A DNA stretch of 64,000 nt from Brevundimonas halotolerans (GCF_003730275.1 NZ_QTTA01000006.1:1-64000), one strand, 5' to 3'. Positions 8,821 through 18,462 are shown, counted from the stretch's first letter. The notes: generated by a model not told the origin, from the sequence alone. Numbers and translations: made by a program.

Positions 8821-9765
8821 TTAGACGGACTCGTCCGGATTGTCAGCCGTGGTTTCCGCGGCGCTGTCCGCCTCGGCCGACAGTTCGCGCACCACATGGG
8901 CGAAAGGCGCATTGCCCAGCAGCTGGAAGAACCCCTGCACCCAGGCCAGCGGGATCAGCAGCACAGCCGCCGTCACGCCCCAGACCAGCGGCTGCTCGAA
9001 CATGTTCATGACCCAGCCCTCGGGGTCATCCATGGCCGGCATGTCCCATCCGCCCAGCATGGCGCCGATGACCAGCAGCAGGATCACGGCCACCACCATG
9101 ATCACCAGGCTCATGACGATCGTGACGATGAGCAGCATGATCAGCAGGCCGACCAGCTTCCACGACTGACGCCGCCCCAGCTTCCAGCCCTCCTCAAAGG
9201 CCAGGCTGTGATGCCAGACGCAGGCGGGCAGGATCAGATAGGCGCGCCCCGAGGCCAGCAGGATCAGCAGAAAGGCCGCGATGCCGAGCACGACGAGGCC
9301 CAGCGCGCGCGGCAGCTCCGGCAGTTGCCAGATCAGCGCCCCGATCCCCACACAGATCAGGGCCAGCACGATCAGGGCGAGCACAGCCACGATGGCGATC
9401 ACAAGGCTGGCGATCAGCACCCGGAACTCGTCCGCACCCACCCGCATGAAGAAAGCGCCGTCCTTGCGTCGTCCGGCAAAGGTCGCCCGCGTGACCGCCA
9501 CGATCACGACGATGGACACCAACCACTCCAGCAGATTGACCAGCAGCGACCAGCTCTGGAACTGGAAGAAGGTCGCCATGTCGGCGCCCGATTCGAAGTC
9601 GGGGTCATCGATGAACATGTCCCCGCCGAACACATGGAACAGCAGTGCGAGACCGCCCACGCTGGGCAACAAACCCACCAGTCCCCAGACGATGGTCGCC
9701 AGCGGCCGGCGCCCGGCCTGCCGGAACGGCTCGGCCAAGGCCTCCATGATGTCGAATGTCTTCAT
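8821..9765 (-). CDS. Polytopic membrane protein, tandem family copy 2
   Basis: A 314-residue membrane protein with about seven hydrophobic segments. The start at 9765 (MKTFDIMEALAEPFRQAG) is chosen because a GGGGGAGGGTGAG ribosome-binding region precedes it; the open frame extends to 9822 without support. The internal stretch RAYLILPACVWHHSLAFEEG...RRQSWKLVGLLIM matches the layout seen in its two neighbours. The C-terminus is acidic and soluble. The upstream gene's TGA (9769..9767) is one base from this ATG, so the genes are one operon. Function unknown. Confidence 0.75.
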   Translation of the reverse strand: MKTFDIMEALAEPFRQAGRRPLATIVWGLVGLLPSVGGLALLFHVFGGDMFIDDPDFESGADMATFFQFQSWSLLVNLLEWLVSIVVIVAVTRATFAGRRKDGAFFMRVGADEFRVLIASLVIAIVAVLALIVLALICVGIGALIWQLPELPRALGLVVLGIAAFLLILLASGRAYLILPACVWHHSLAFEEGWKLGRRQSWKLVGLLIMLLIVTIVMSLVIMVVAVILLLVIGAMLGGWDMPAMDDPEGWVMNMFEQPLVWGVTAAVLLIPLAWVQGFFQLLGNAPFAHVVRELSAEADSAAETTADNPDESV

Positions 9766-9766
9766 C

Positions 9767-10558
9767 TCACCCTCCCCCGAGGTGGCCCAAAGAATCCGGG
9801 CTCCAGTACTCCAGCTGGCCATAGGCCGCCGCCAGCGCCCCCGCCGACACCGGCATCCATAACCCGATAAGCGTCACCATGGCCAATTCGATCAACCCGT
9901 GAGACGCGGCCCACCCCAAAAGCGCGAGGGGCGGCACGGCGAGCGTCAGGAACAACAGCATCAGCGCCCAGAAGCTGCCCTGGGCGATTCCCATGGTGTT
10001 CAGCGACACGGCATGGCCCCGCCCGACCGTCGCCTGCACGAACAGCGACAACCGCACGATCAGCAACAGCGGCACGACCAGCACGATCACACCGACCAGC
10101 CCCAGCACCCCCAGCTGCCAGACCGGCCCGACATTGGCCCAGTCGCGCGCCTGTATGGCCTCAAGGTTCAGACCCGACATCCCGGCAATGGCCAGGCTGA
10201 CCAGTGCCAGCACCACGGCGATCATGGCCAGAAAGATCAGGTTCAGAACCGCCGCCAGCACCACCCGGAGCAGCACAGGCCCCGTGGCCACGCCACCCGG
10301 CGGCGGGTCCCGGTCCAGCGCCACGGCAGTCAGGCCGGTCCAGACCGCCAGGGTCAGGACCACGGCCATGACGGTGAACAGATGCTGCGCGGCCCCAGAC
10401 CCCGCCGTCCAGCCGCCCAGCGGGATCATCAGCATCAGCAGCAACAGCCCGGCCCAGCCCCCGGCCCACAGACGTGGCAGGCCCTGCAGCGCGCTGGCCA
10501 GCGCCCGTGTCGGTCGCAACCGGCGCACGTGACCTCTCGATGCCGTGTTCGCAGACAT
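9767..10558 (-). CDS. Polytopic membrane protein, tandem family copy 1
   Basis: A 263-residue membrane protein, first gene of the three-gene operon. The N-terminus is basic (MSANTASRGHVRRLRPTRAL) and is followed by about six hydrophobic segments. A GGGGGAGGCGG ribosome-binding region precedes the ATG at 10558. The stretch RLSLFVQATVGRGHAVSLNT...AQGSFWALMLL is the counterpart of the conserved region in copies 2 and 3. No catalytic motif is visible, and the function is unknown. It is divergent from trmFO across 94 bp. Confidence 0.75.
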   Translation of the reverse strand: MSANTASRGHVRRLRPTRALASALQGLPRLWAGGWAGLLLLMLMIPLGGWTAGSGAAQHLFTVMAVVLTLAVWTGLTAVALDRDPPPGGVATGPVLLRVVLAAVLNLIFLAMIAVVLALVSLAIAGMSGLNLEAIQARDWANVGPVWQLGVLGLVGVIVLVVPLLLIVRLSLFVQATVGRGHAVSLNTMGIAQGSFWALMLLFLTLAVPPLALLGWAASHGLIELAMVTLIGLWMPVSAGALAAAYGQLEYWSPDSLGHLGGG

Positions 10559-10652
10559 TCCGCCTCCCCCGTCACCCGCATCCTACCCTCTTGCCCCCTC
10601 GTGCGACCAGACGGTTGCTGACGAAGTCGTCCGGCGTGTCTAGAAAGCCGCG

Positions 10653-12044
10653 ATGACCTCTTCCCCCTCCCCCATCCATGTGATCGGCGGCGGCCTGGCC
10701 GGCTCCGAAGCCGCCTGGCAGATCGCGCGCGCCGGCGTGCCCGTCATCCTGCACGAGATGCGCGGCGTGCCGGGCATCAAGACCGACGCCCACCAGACCG
10801 ACGGCCTGGCCGAGCTGGTCTGTTCCAACTCCTTTCGGTCCGACGACTGGGAATACAATGCCGTCGGCCTGCTGCACGCCGAGATGCGGGCGCTGGATTC
10901 GATCATCCTGTCGTGCGGCGACGCCCATCAGGTCCCGGCCGGGGGCGCATTGGCCGTCGACCGCGAGGGCTTTTCCGAGGCCGTGACCGCCCGGCTGATG
11001 GCCCACGCACTGATCACCGTCGTGCGCGAAGAAATCGCCGGCATTCCGCCCGAGGACTGGGACAGTGTGATCGTCGCCACCGGCCCGCTGACCTCGGCCG
11101 CCTTGGCCGACGCGATCCTGACGACGACGGGCGAGGAATCGCTCAGCTTCTTCGACGCCATTGCGCCGATCATCCACGCCGACTCGATCAATTTCGACAT
11201 CGCCTGGCGTCAGTCGCGCTACGACAAGGAAGGCCCGGGCGGGGACGCTGCCGCCTATGTCAACTGCCCGATGGACAAGGCCCAGTATGACGCCTTCATC
11301 GACGCCCTGCTGGCCGGCCCCAAGACCGAGTTCAAAGAGTGGGAGAACGTCCCCTATTTCGATGGCTGCCTGCCCATCGAGGTGATGGCCGAGCGGGGCC
11401 GCGAGACCCTGCGCCACGGCCCGATGAAGCCCGTCGGCCTGACCAATCCGCGCGACCCGATGGTCAAGGCGCACGCCATCGTCCAGCTGCGTCAGGACAA
11501 TGCGCTCGGTACCCTGTTCAACATGGTCGGCTTCCAGACCAAGCTGAAATACGGCGCCCAGACCGACATCTTCCGCATGATCCCGGGGCTGGAAAGCGCC
11601 CAGTTCGCGCGCCTCGGCGGCCTGCACCGCAACACCTTCCTCAACAGCCCCAAACTGCTGGACCGCCAGCTGCGGCTGAAGGCCCTGCCGCGCCTGCGCT
11701 TTGCCGGTCAGGTGACCGGGGTCGAGGGCTATGTCGAAAGCGCCGCGCTGGGCCTGCTGACCGGGCGTCTCGCCGCTGCCGAACGGCTGGGTCGGGACCT
11801 CACCCCACCCCCGCCCGAGACCGCCATCGGCGCCCTGGTCGAACACATCACCGGCGGGCACATGGAAGGCTCGAAATTCCAGCCGATGAACATCAACTAC
11901 GGCCTGCTGCCCCCGCTCGAGGCCCCACGCGTCGACGACGACGGCAAGAAGATCCCGCCCAAGGACCGCGGCCGCGCCAAGAAGCGCCTGATGAGCCTCC
12001 GCGCCATCGAATCGCTCAAGGCCTGGCGAGACGCGGTCGAATGA
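10653..12044 (+). CDS. trmFO: tRNA (uracil-54-C5)-methyltransferase, folate/FAD-dependent
   Basis: A 463-residue flavoenzyme that makes ribothymidine-54 in the tRNA T-loop, using methylenetetrahydrofolate and FADH2. The FAD dinucleotide-binding motif is at the N-terminus ([17 protein letters not shown]). The family hallmarks [34 protein letters not shown] and [15 protein letters not shown] follow, as does a C-terminal NINYGLLPP segment. Length is typical. The ATGA at its end starts the next gene. Confidence 0.96.
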   Translation: MTSSPSPIHVIGGGLAGSEAAWQIARAGVPVILHEMRGVPGIKTDAHQTDGLAELVCSNSFRSDDWEYNAVGLLHAEMRALDSIILSCGDAHQVPAGGALAVDREGFSEAVTARLMAHALITVVREEIAGIPPEDWDSVIVATGPLTSAALADAILTTTGEESLSFFDAIAPIIHADSINFDIAWRQSRYDKEGPGGDAAAYVNCPMDKAQYDAFIDALLAGPKTEFKEWENVPYFDGCLPIEVMAERGRETLRHGPMKPVGLTNPRDPMVKAHAIVQLRQDNALGTLFNMVGFQTKLKYGAQTDIFRMIPGLESAQFARLGGLHRNTFLNSPKLLDRQLRLKALPRLRFAGQVTGVEGYVESAALGLLTGRLAAAERLGRDLTPPPPETAIGALVEHITGGHMEGSKFQPMNINYGLLPPLEAPRVDDDGKKIPPKDRGRAKKRLMSLRAIESLKAWRDAVE

Positions 12045-12613
12045 GGGGCTCCGGGCCAGCCAAGGTATCCGCGACATGGCCAAGGCGTATGGCGCAGCTA
12101 CACCCGGCGTGGTTGCTGCTGGTGACGCTGCTTGCGTTTGCGGGCCAAATGGCAAGCGTGAGCGCGACGCCGCAGATTATCATCCTGGCCAGCGTTTGCG
12201 TGCTCGGTGCGATGTCGTTCTTGCTGGGCTGGACCTACGCGATATACCGGGTGGCGCGTGACGTTTCGGCGAAGAACAACATCGAACAAGGGCCGAACCG
12301 CTCATGGGTCTTCCGTCTGGCCGCAGTCGCCATTCTTGTCCTGCCAATAGGCCTGTTGGATCTCCCGCCGGTGCTGGCTGGCCTTCGCGACCTTGTCGGG
12401 GGCGTCGTCGTTCTGCCGTTCTTCGCCTCGTACTGGCTGGCGGCGGGCGCCCTCGTGACAGCCGAAGGCCACCCTGTGCGATATCCAACGAACAAGGCCG
12501 TCGGGACCTTCCTGTTGGTCTTCTACAGCTTCATCGGCGCGTGGTATCTGCGCCCTCGCATTCGGGCTGTTCTCGAGGCGCCTCCAGCAGAGGAACCGGT
12601 GCGCCTTGATTGA
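12041..12613 (+). CDS. Small membrane protein of unknown function
   Basis: A 190-residue protein with about four hydrophobic segments and no recognisable family. Its ATG at 12041 overlaps the trmFO stop (ATGA), so it is probably coupled to trmFO translation. An internal ATG at 12089 ([20 protein letters not shown]) would place the start directly before the first helix. Both ends overlap neighbours, which supports it as a real gene although the sequence is unfamiliar. Low-complexity or repeat features are absent. Confidence 0.65.
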   Translation: MRGSGPAKVSATWPRRMAQLHPAWLLLVTLLAFAGQMASVSATPQIIILASVCVLGAMSFLLGWTYAIYRVARDVSAKNNIEQGPNRSWVFRLAAVAILVLPIGLLDLPPVLAGLRDLVGGVVVLPFFASYWLAAGALVTAEGHPVRYPTNKAVGTFLLVFYSFIGAWYLRPRIRAVLEAPPAEEPVRLD

Positions 12614-13484
12614 CCTCGCCAAGCGCGCCATCCGCAAGCGCATCAGCGATGTCTTCAATGATGCCGAGAAGGGCGAGCGGCCGGTGCTGCGGCGGGCCGA
12701 TGCGCTGTTTGCACCCAACTCGGTCGCCTGGCAGGTCAATGGCGATGTGGTGACCATGATGATCGGCGGGGTGTCGGGCCTGCTGCTGCAGATGCTGCAC
12801 CCGGCGGTGCTGGCCGGGGTCTGGGACCATTCCGACTTTCGCGCCGACATGCACGGCCGCCTGCGCCGCACGGCCAAATTCATCGCCGTGACCACCTATG
12901 ACAGCGCCGGGGCCGGACAGTCGGCCATCGACAAGGTCAACCGCATCCACAAGAAGTTGGGGGGTACCCTGCCCGACGGCACGACCTATCGCGTGTCGGA
13001 CCCCGCGCTGCTGGCCTGGGTCCATGTGACCGAGACGATCAGCTTCCTCGACGCCTGGATCCGCTATGCCCGACCCGAGATGCCGAGGGCCGAGCAGGAC
13101 GCCTATTTCGACGAGATGGCGCGCATCGGTCAGGCGCTGGGTGCCGATCCCCTGCCCCGCACCCGGGCCGGGGCCGAGGCCCTGATCCAGTCGTATCGCC
13201 CGCAGCTGCGCGCCGATGCCCGCACGCGCGAGGTCGCCCATATGGTCATGCGCCAGCGGATCGGCTCACCCGCCGTCGACAGCGCCGCCGGCCTGATCAT
13301 GCAGGCCGGGTTCGACCTGCTACCCGGCTGGGCCCAGACCATGCACGGCCACCGTCCGCCCCTGCCCCGCCCGCTGGTCCGCACCGGCGCCCTGACCACC
13401 GCCCGCTTCATCCGCTGGGCCTTTGACCAGTCGCCGAACCGCCGGGTCTGGCCCGGCGATGTGACCACCTGGCCACGCGGCTGA
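12606..13484 (+). CDS. Oxygenase MpaB family protein (DUF2236)
   Basis: A 292-residue protein resembling the DUF2236/MpaB family, putative haem-dependent oxygenases. Visible hallmarks are the Leu-rich LLLQMLHPAVLAGVWDHSDF segment near residue 55, TTYDSAGAG, and the mid-protein WVHVTETISFLDAW. The only start near the family N-terminus is a TTG at 12606, overlapping the previous stop by 8 nt. The substrate is unknown. It ends 6 nt from the convergent SnoaL-like gene. Confidence 0.75.
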   Translation: MIDLAKRAIRKRISDVFNDAEKGERPVLRRADALFAPNSVAWQVNGDVVTMMIGGVSGLLLQMLHPAVLAGVWDHSDFRADMHGRLRRTAKFIAVTTYDSAGAGQSAIDKVNRIHKKLGGTLPDGTTYRVSDPALLAWVHVTETISFLDAWIRYARPEMPRAEQDAYFDEMARIGQALGADPLPRTRAGAEALIQSYRPQLRADARTREVAHMVMRQRIGSPAVDSAAGLIMQAGFDLLPGWAQTMHGHRPPLPRPLVRTGALTTARFIRWAFDQSPNRRVWPGDVTTWPRG

Positions 13485-13490
13485 CGGTGG

Positions 13491-14000
13491 TCAGTCCGCT
13501 GTCACCACATCAACCCACTGGGCCGTGTCGGTGTATTGCTGGAAGGCAACGATCACGCCGTCCCTGACGGTGAACACATGCACGAACTGCGCGTCCAGAA
13601 CCTCACCGGTGGCAATGTGGGTCCCGGTATAGCGCCCCTCGACGATGACCCGGTCGCCGCTGGGCCAATAGCTGACCGGCGTGGCGGCAAACCCGCTGAA
13701 GGCGGCCCCGATCCGGCCGAACACGCCCTCGAATACGGCCTGAGGGCCCTCGTAAGGGTTGAGGTCGGCATACGGGCCACCCTCGGCTTCAATCCACATC
13801 AGGTCGGGCGAGAGAACGGCGGCGATACCGGGACCGTCCCCCTGGGCAAAGGCGGCATAGAGGGCTTCAACGACCGCCTGATTGGCGGGGTCCTGCGCCG
13901 CGACCGGTGCCGGTGCCCGATCCACGGAGGTCGCTGCTGCCGGCGCGGCCAGCACTATCGCTGCCGCGACGGAGACCACAGTTCCAAAACGATAATTCAT
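13491..14000 (-). CDS. Exported SnoaL-like (NTF2-fold) protein
   Basis: A 169-residue protein starting at 14000 (MNYRFGTVVSVAAAIVLAAP), with GGGAGGG upstream and a clear signal peptide cleaved near AAATS. The mature part resembles SnoaL/ketosteroid-isomerase-like NTF2 folds: VEALYAAFAQGDGPGIAAVL, DLMWIEAEGG, then RVIVEGRYTGTHIATGEVLD and FVHVFTVRDGVIVAFQQY. Such proteins act as small-molecule isomerases or hydrolases, or only bind ligands. The substrate cannot be told. The longer open frame to 14054 lacks a ribosome-binding site. Confidence 0.75.
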   Translation of the reverse strand: MNYRFGTVVSVAAAIVLAAPAAATSVDRAPAPVAAQDPANQAVVEALYAAFAQGDGPGIAAVLSPDLMWIEAEGGPYADLNPYEGPQAVFEGVFGRIGAAFSGFAATPVSYWPSGDRVIVEGRYTGTHIATGEVLDAQFVHVFTVRDGVIVAFQQYTDTAQWVDVVTAD

Positions 14001-14067
14001 CTCACCCTCCCTAGGTTGAAGATCATCGTTAGGCGATCCGGGGGTAGGCATCAATGCCGGCGGCCGA

Positions 14068-14703
14068 CTAGACCCGCCCCCTGAGGCTGGCCCAGACCAG
14101 CCTCAGCCGCTTGACCGGCTCGGGCGCGGCGGGGTCCAGAAGCGCGGCATGGGCCACGGCGGGAAAGGCGGCGGTCGGCAAAGGCTTCAGGGCCGCATTT
14201 GCCTCGCTCCGCAAGGTCCGCGCCTCGTCGATCCGCCCGGTCTGGGCCAGACCCCGCATGCGCCCCGCTCCGGTTACCGCTGCCTCATGCCCCGGTCCGG
14301 CCAGCACCCGCACCGCCGCCTGCATCGGCCCGACGTAGAAGGCGTCCAGATCGTGCGGCTCGCCATGCACCCGGCCAATGTGCGCCTCGATCAGGGCGTC
14401 CAGCGAGGCGCGGACCAGCCCGTGCCGGTGCACAATTCCGGTCAGGGCCTCCAGCACCGGATGGCCGATGCGGGGTGCGTTCGAAAACACCCCCTCCATC
14501 TGGTCGGCCCACCAGCGATAGCGCATCTCGGCCAGCAGCGGCTGGGTCACCCGCGTCGGGATGACCATGAGCTCGGCCTCGAATGCATAGAGGGTGATCA
14601 GGTCGGCACGCCGCCCTTCGTCCGCCACGAACCGGCTGGACAGCCAGCGATCCGGATCGGCGGCCCGGACCTGGGCGTCCAGATCGACAGGCGGTGCACT
14701 CAA
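14068..14703 (-). CDS. Squalene/phytoene synthase-like protein, short
   Basis: A 211-residue protein with the N-terminal signature of the squalene/phytoene synthase fold (DLITLYAFEAELMVIP...EMRYRWWADQME). The aspartate-rich DxxxD prenyl-diphosphate motifs are not evident, and it is shorter than catalytic members (about 270-300 residues). It therefore fits the non-catalytic NDUFAF6-like branch better than a terpenoid enzyme. It is the last gene of the minus-strand yajC-secD-secF run, a place where alphaproteobacteria often keep such a gene. Confidence 0.7.
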   Translation of the reverse strand: MSAPPVDLDAQVRAADPDRWLSSRFVADEGRRADLITLYAFEAELMVIPTRVTQPLLAEMRYRWWADQMEGVFSNAPRIGHPVLEALTGIVHRHGLVRASLDALIEAHIGRVHGEPHDLDAFYVGPMQAAVRVLAGPGHEAAVTGAGRMRGLAQTGRIDEARTLRSEANAALKPLPTAAFPAVAHAALLDPAAPEPVKRLRLVWASLRGRV

Positions 14704-14707
14704 GGGA

Positions 14708-15328
14708 TCAGCCGAACAGCGTCTGGTACATGGCCATGGAGGTCAGCATCGGGAAGCTGAGCAACAGATTGGTGCGGCTGCCCAGCATGGCGATGCGGGC
14801 GGCGCGGGCCTTCTTGTCGTCATCGACAGCGACAATACCCAGCGCGCGCTTCTGGTTCGGCCAGATGATGCCCCAGACGTTCAGGAACATGATGATCGCC
14901 AGCCAGACGCCCATGCCCATCAGCATGAAGCCCTGATCGCCCTCGACCAGACCGCCGGCCATGCCAAAGCTCAGCACTTCGGCGGCATAGGCATGGCCCC
15001 GGGCGAACATGACCGCCAGGCCAGCCAGCACCGTCACCAGCGCCGACCAGCGGAACCAGAACAGGGCCTCGGGTGCGATATGCTTGCCGACCGCCGGCTT
15101 CAGCTCGGCCGGGATCGACGGCATGACCCGGATCTGGACGAAGTTGAAATAGTACAGCAGGCCGATCCACAAGATCCCCGCCGCCACGTGCACCCAGCGG
15201 AACACGGCTTGCCAGAAGATCCCGTCAAAACCGCCGGCGGCGACCTGCCCGAAGGCAAAGATCATCAGCCCCGCCAGCACCAGGCTGAGGATGACGGTCG
15301 CGCGAAAGCTGCTCAGTAATTTGCCCAT
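14708..15328 (-). CDS. PuuD/urate-oxidase-N-like membrane protein
   Basis: A 206-residue integral membrane protein with about five hydrophobic helices. It matches the membrane domain of the PuuD-type (Urate_ox_N) family: FRWVHVAAGILWIGLLYYFNF, EALFWFRWSALVTVLAG, then MGMGVWLAIIMFLNVWGIIWPNQ. Several conserved His and Trp residues are consistent with haem binding in the membrane. It lacks the C-terminal cytochrome-like part of full-length PuuD, so urate hydroxylation is not implied. It lies 4 nt before the squalene-synthase-like gene and 33 bp after secF. Confidence 0.72.
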   Translation of the reverse strand: MGKLLSSFRATVILSLVLAGLMIFAFGQVAAGGFDGIFWQAVFRWVHVAAGILWIGLLYYFNFVQIRVMPSIPAELKPAVGKHIAPEALFWFRWSALVTVLAGLAVMFARGHAYAAEVLSFGMAGGLVEGDQGFMLMGMGVWLAIIMFLNVWGIIWPNQKRALGIVAVDDDKKARAARIAMLGSRTNLLLSFPMLTSMAMYQTLFG

Positions 15329-15361
15329 GGTTCGGCCCTCCCCGGCCTGATGACGAACGAC

Positions 15362-16345
15362 CTACGGCCGGCTGGCGCCGCCCAGCTTGATCGGCTTGGC
15401 TTCCTCGGCGAACTCGCCGCGCTTGACGCCCCACAGCAGGATGATCGGCGCGGCGACATAGACCGACGAATAGGTGCCGATGATAATGCCGAACATCAGG
15501 GCGATCGAGAAGCCGAACAGCACCTCACCGCCCAGGAAGGCCAGCACGGCCAGCACCATGACGGCGGTGATGCCGGTCACGACCGCGCGGCTCAGCGTCT
15601 CGTTGATCGACAGATCGATCACCTCGCCCAGCGGCATGGTCTTGTACTTGCGCAGGTTCTCGCGAAGGCGGTCGAACACGACGACGGTATCGTTCATCGA
15701 ATAGCCGATCACGGTCAGGATCGCGGCTACCATGTTCAGGCTGAACTCCAGCTGCATGATGACGATCAGGCCGAAGGTCAGGATCACATCGTGGACCAGG
15801 CCCGCGATGGCACCAAAGCCGAACTGGGGCTCGAACCGGAACCAGATGTAAAGGAACATCAGCACAGTCGCCATGCCCAGCGCCATCAGGCCAGAGCGGA
15901 ACAGCTCGCCCGAGACCTTGGAGCCGACCACCGACACGCCGGAATAGGTGACCTCGCCGACCGTCTGCGTGATGGTCGCCTCGACCTGACGGACGATCTC
16001 GGTCTGGTCCGCCCCCTCCGGCAGCTGGAAGCGCAGCAGGACCGTCGAACCGTCAATGGCATTGGTGTCCAGTCGGGCGATGCCCTGCACGCCCACGTCC
16101 TCGAGGCCGAGCGCGCTGACCGCGGCGCTGATTTCCTGCTGGTCGATCGTCTGGCCTGCGGGCTTGGCGATTTCCATCGACGCGCCGCCGCTGAAGTCGA
16201 TGCCCATGTTCAGGCCCGGCGTGAAACAGCCGATGATCGAGGCGATACACAGGGTCGCCGACAGCACCCCGAACATGCGGGAAAACTTGACGAACTTGAA
16301 GTTCGTCTTGGTCGGCAGCAGCTTGATAAGGGGCCATCCACGCAT
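15362..16345 (-). CDS. secF: Protein translocase subunit SecF
   Basis: A 327-residue RND-family protein that with SecD uses the proton-motive force to complete export through SecYEG. Helix 1 is followed by the hallmark GIDFSGGASMEI; five helices at the C-terminus contain VIGYSMNDTVVVFDRLREN and SINETLSRAVVTGITAVMV, the SecF signatures. It starts 4 bp after the secD stop. Length is typical. Confidence 0.97.
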   Translation of the reverse strand: MRGWPLIKLLPTKTNFKFVKFSRMFGVLSATLCIASIIGCFTPGLNMGIDFSGGASMEIAKPAGQTIDQQEISAAVSALGLEDVGVQGIARLDTNAIDGSTVLLRFQLPEGADQTEIVRQVEATITQTVGEVTYSGVSVVGSKVSGELFRSGLMALGMATVLMFLYIWFRFEPQFGFGAIAGLVHDVILTFGLIVIMQLEFSLNMVAAILTVIGYSMNDTVVVFDRLRENLRKYKTMPLGEVIDLSINETLSRAVVTGITAVMVLAVLAFLGGEVLFGFSIALMFGIIIGTYSSVYVAAPIILLWGVKRGEFAEEAKPIKLGGASRP

Positions 16346-16349
16346 CGGC

Positions 16350-17942
16350 TTACTCCGCGACCGGCAGTTTCTTGGGCTTGGCGACCTTCAGCCACCAGGC
16401 CAGTCCCACCTGCGCGACCAGCACGGCCGACAGCATGGAGGTGAAGACGCCGATCGACAGCGTCCAGGCAAAGCCGCGCACGGGCCCGGCCCCGAAGAAG
16501 AACATGATCAGCGCCGCCACCAAGGTCGTCAGGTTGGCGTCGATGATGGTGCCCATGGCCTTGTTGAAGCCGGCATCCAGCGAGGCGATGACGCTGCGTC
16601 CCTGTCGGGCCTCGTCACGCATCCGCTCATAGATCAGCACATTGGCGTCGACGGCCACGGCAAAGGTCAGGATCAGACCCGCGATACCGGGCAGGGTCAG
16701 GGTCGCCTGGGTCATGGACATGGCGGCGACGATCAGAATGCCGTTCAGCACCAGGCCGATCACCGAAATGCCCCCGAACAGGAAGCCATAGGCCAGGAAC
16801 ATGAAGACCACGATGACGACAAAGCCCAGCGCCGTCGCCTGCATGCCGCGATCCACGGCGTCCTTGCCCAGCTCGGCGGTAACGGTCCGGCGTTCCTCGA
16901 CATTCAGCGGCGCCGGCAGCGCCCCGCCGTTCAGCAGGCTGACCATCTCGGAGGCCGAGGCGATCGAATAATTGCCCTCGATGACGCCCGAACCGCCCAG
17001 AATGGCGCTGCGGATCACCGGGGCCGAGATCACCTTGCCGTCCAGAATGATGGCAAACGGGCGACCGATGTTGGCGGCCGTAACCTCGCCAAAGCGACGC
17101 GCGCCCTGGCTGTCAAAGTTGAAGCCGATGGCCGTCTGGCCGTTCTGGTCCTGGGTGACAAAGGCCCGGGTCAGGTTCTCACCCGACACAAGCACCCGCC
17201 GCTTGACCAGGATGGGGTTGCCCAGCTCATCGGCCATCAGCACCGCGTCGGGCGGCACACGTCCCTGAAGGGCGTCTTCGATGCTGTTGTCGACATCGAC
17301 CATCTGGAAGGTCAACTGGGCCGTCTGGCCGATGACGCGTTCCAGCTCGGCGGGATCGCTTTCACCCGGGGCCTGGATGACGATGCGGTCGGCGCCCTGA
17401 CGGGTGATCGACGGTTCGCGCGTGCCCAGATTGTCGATCCGGCGGCGCACCACCTCGATCGACTGGGTGACGGCATCCGGGCCCATGCTGTTCAGGGCCG
17501 CGTCGGTAAAGGCCACGCGCAGACGATTGTTCGACAGACGCGTCACCTGACGATCCGCGACGCCGCCCACGCCCCCGCGGGTCACCGTGTCCCGGATCGC
17601 CGTGAAGGCGGCATCGACCTGCGCATCCGTAGAGAAGGTCACCACGACGCCGGTCGCCTCCGGCTGGATCGAGACCGGCGTGATCTGCGCTTCACTCAGG
17701 CTCTGGCGAACATCCTCGACCGTGTTGGCGACGCGTTTGGACTGCATCTCGGTCACATCGACCTCGAGCAGCAGGTACGAGCCGCCCTGCAGGTCGAGGC
17801 CGAGGTTCAGCGTATTCTTGGGCAGGAAGCCAGGCAGCGCCTCGCGCTGGGCCGGGGACAGCAGGCTGGGGTAGGCGAACAGAATTCCGAACGCCAGAGA
17901 CAGGCCCAGAAGGATGACCTTCCAGCGCGACAGATGGATCAT
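16350..17942 (-). CDS. secD: Protein translocase subunit SecD
   Basis: A 530-residue partner of SecF. It has an N-terminal helix, the periplasmic P1 domain beginning GLDLQGGSYLLLEVD, and a C-terminal six-helix RND domain. That domain carries the conserved TLPGIAGLILTFAVAVDANVLIYERMRDEARQG region (quoted in outline), with the proton-path Asp in AVDANVLI. The gene follows yajC by 27 bp and precedes secF by 4 bp, the standard operon order. Confidence 0.97.
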   Translation of the reverse strand: MIHLSRWKVILLGLSLAFGILFAYPSLLSPAQREALPGFLPKNTLNLGLDLQGGSYLLLEVDVTEMQSKRVANTVEDVRQSLSEAQITPVSIQPEATGVVVTFSTDAQVDAAFTAIRDTVTRGGVGGVADRQVTRLSNNRLRVAFTDAALNSMGPDAVTQSIEVVRRRIDNLGTREPSITRQGADRIVIQAPGESDPAELERVIGQTAQLTFQMVDVDNSIEDALQGRVPPDAVLMADELGNPILVKRRVLVSGENLTRAFVTQDQNGQTAIGFNFDSQGARRFGEVTAANIGRPFAIILDGKVISAPVIRSAILGGSGVIEGNYSIASASEMVSLLNGGALPAPLNVEERRTVTAELGKDAVDRGMQATALGFVVIVVFMFLAYGFLFGGISVIGLVLNGILIVAAMSMTQATLTLPGIAGLILTFAVAVDANVLIYERMRDEARQGRSVIASLDAGFNKAMGTIIDANLTTLVAALIMFFFGAGPVRGFAWTLSIGVFTSMLSAVLVAQVGLAWWLKVAKPKKLPVAE

Positions 17943-17969
17943 GGTTCGCTTCCCCGCAGGCTGGCCCTA

Positions 17970-18329
17970 TCAGGCCTTGCTGCTTTTGGCCTTGCGTTCG
18001 ATGGCGGCAGGCGCCGTGCGATCACGGACCTCGGTGATCATGGTCTTGACCACGCGGACGTTCACGCCCTGGGCGATGTCCGCCATGACCTCATCGGCCT
18101 CGACGCGGGTCACCTTGCCGATCACGCCGCTGGACAGGACGATGGTGTCCCCGCGCTTGACCGAGGCCACCAGCTCCTGGTGCGCCTTGACCCGCTTTTG
18201 CTGCGGACGGATCAGCAGGAAATAGAACAGGACGAAGATGGCGATGAACGGCAGGAAGTTCATCAGCAGGGCCATCATGCCGCCATCAGCGGTGGCGGCC
18301 ATCAACAGGATCGGGTCTTGGGCTGTCAT
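17970..18329 (-). CDS. yajC: Preprotein translocase accessory subunit YajC
   Basis: A 119-residue single-pass membrane protein. The start is placed at 18329 (MTAQDPILLMAA), with GGGAGAAACC upstream, instead of the open-frame start at 18362. The helix FLPFIAIFVLFYFLLIRPQQ runs into the family signature RPQQKRVKAHQELVASVKRGD and GDTIVLSSGVIGKVTRVEADE. YajC associates with SecDF. It is first in yajC-secD-secF. Confidence 0.95.
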   Translation of the reverse strand: MTAQDPILLMAATADGGMMALLMNFLPFIAIFVLFYFLLIRPQQKRVKAHQELVASVKRGDTIVLSSGVIGKVTRVEADEVMADIAQGVNVRVVKTMITEVRDRTAPAAIERKAKSSKA

Positions 18330-18387
18330 GGTTTCTCCCGGCACGGAGCGTTGTCCGGCCACATGTCTCGAATGTGGCGCGGAACCT

Positions 18388-18449
18388 AGTGCATGATCGA
18401 GTAAGATGGAACCGCTTCGCGGTTCCGACGAGTTCGTGAATCATGCACT
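18388..18449. repeat. REP-like hairpin element, copy 1
   Basis: Outer inverted repeat AGTGCATGAT (18388-18397) / ATCATGCACT (18440-18449). Inside is a perfect 8-bp hairpin GGAACCGC-TTC-GCGGTTCC (18408-18426). It has a GANTC site at 18438-18442. A second, inverted copy follows at 18463-18520 with different but still pairing stem bases. Both sit between the LytM lipoprotein gene and yajC. Confidence 0.82.
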
Positions 18450-18462
18450 CGGAAATTCCTGG

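Noticed and set aside
12606..13484. Frameshift or fusion between the small membrane protein and the DUF2236 gene
   Set aside because: The overlap is only 8 nt, both proteins have complete-looking ends, and a TTG start explains the arrangement.
14068..14703. Calling this gene a carotenoid or hopanoid squalene/phytoene synthase
   Set aside because: The aspartate-rich substrate motifs are not seen and the protein is short. No isoprenoid genes are adjacent.
16056..18389. 777-codon open frame antisense to secD/secF
   Set aside because: Shadow frame spanning two certain genes and their junction; composition is only Gln/His/Arg/Gly-rich.
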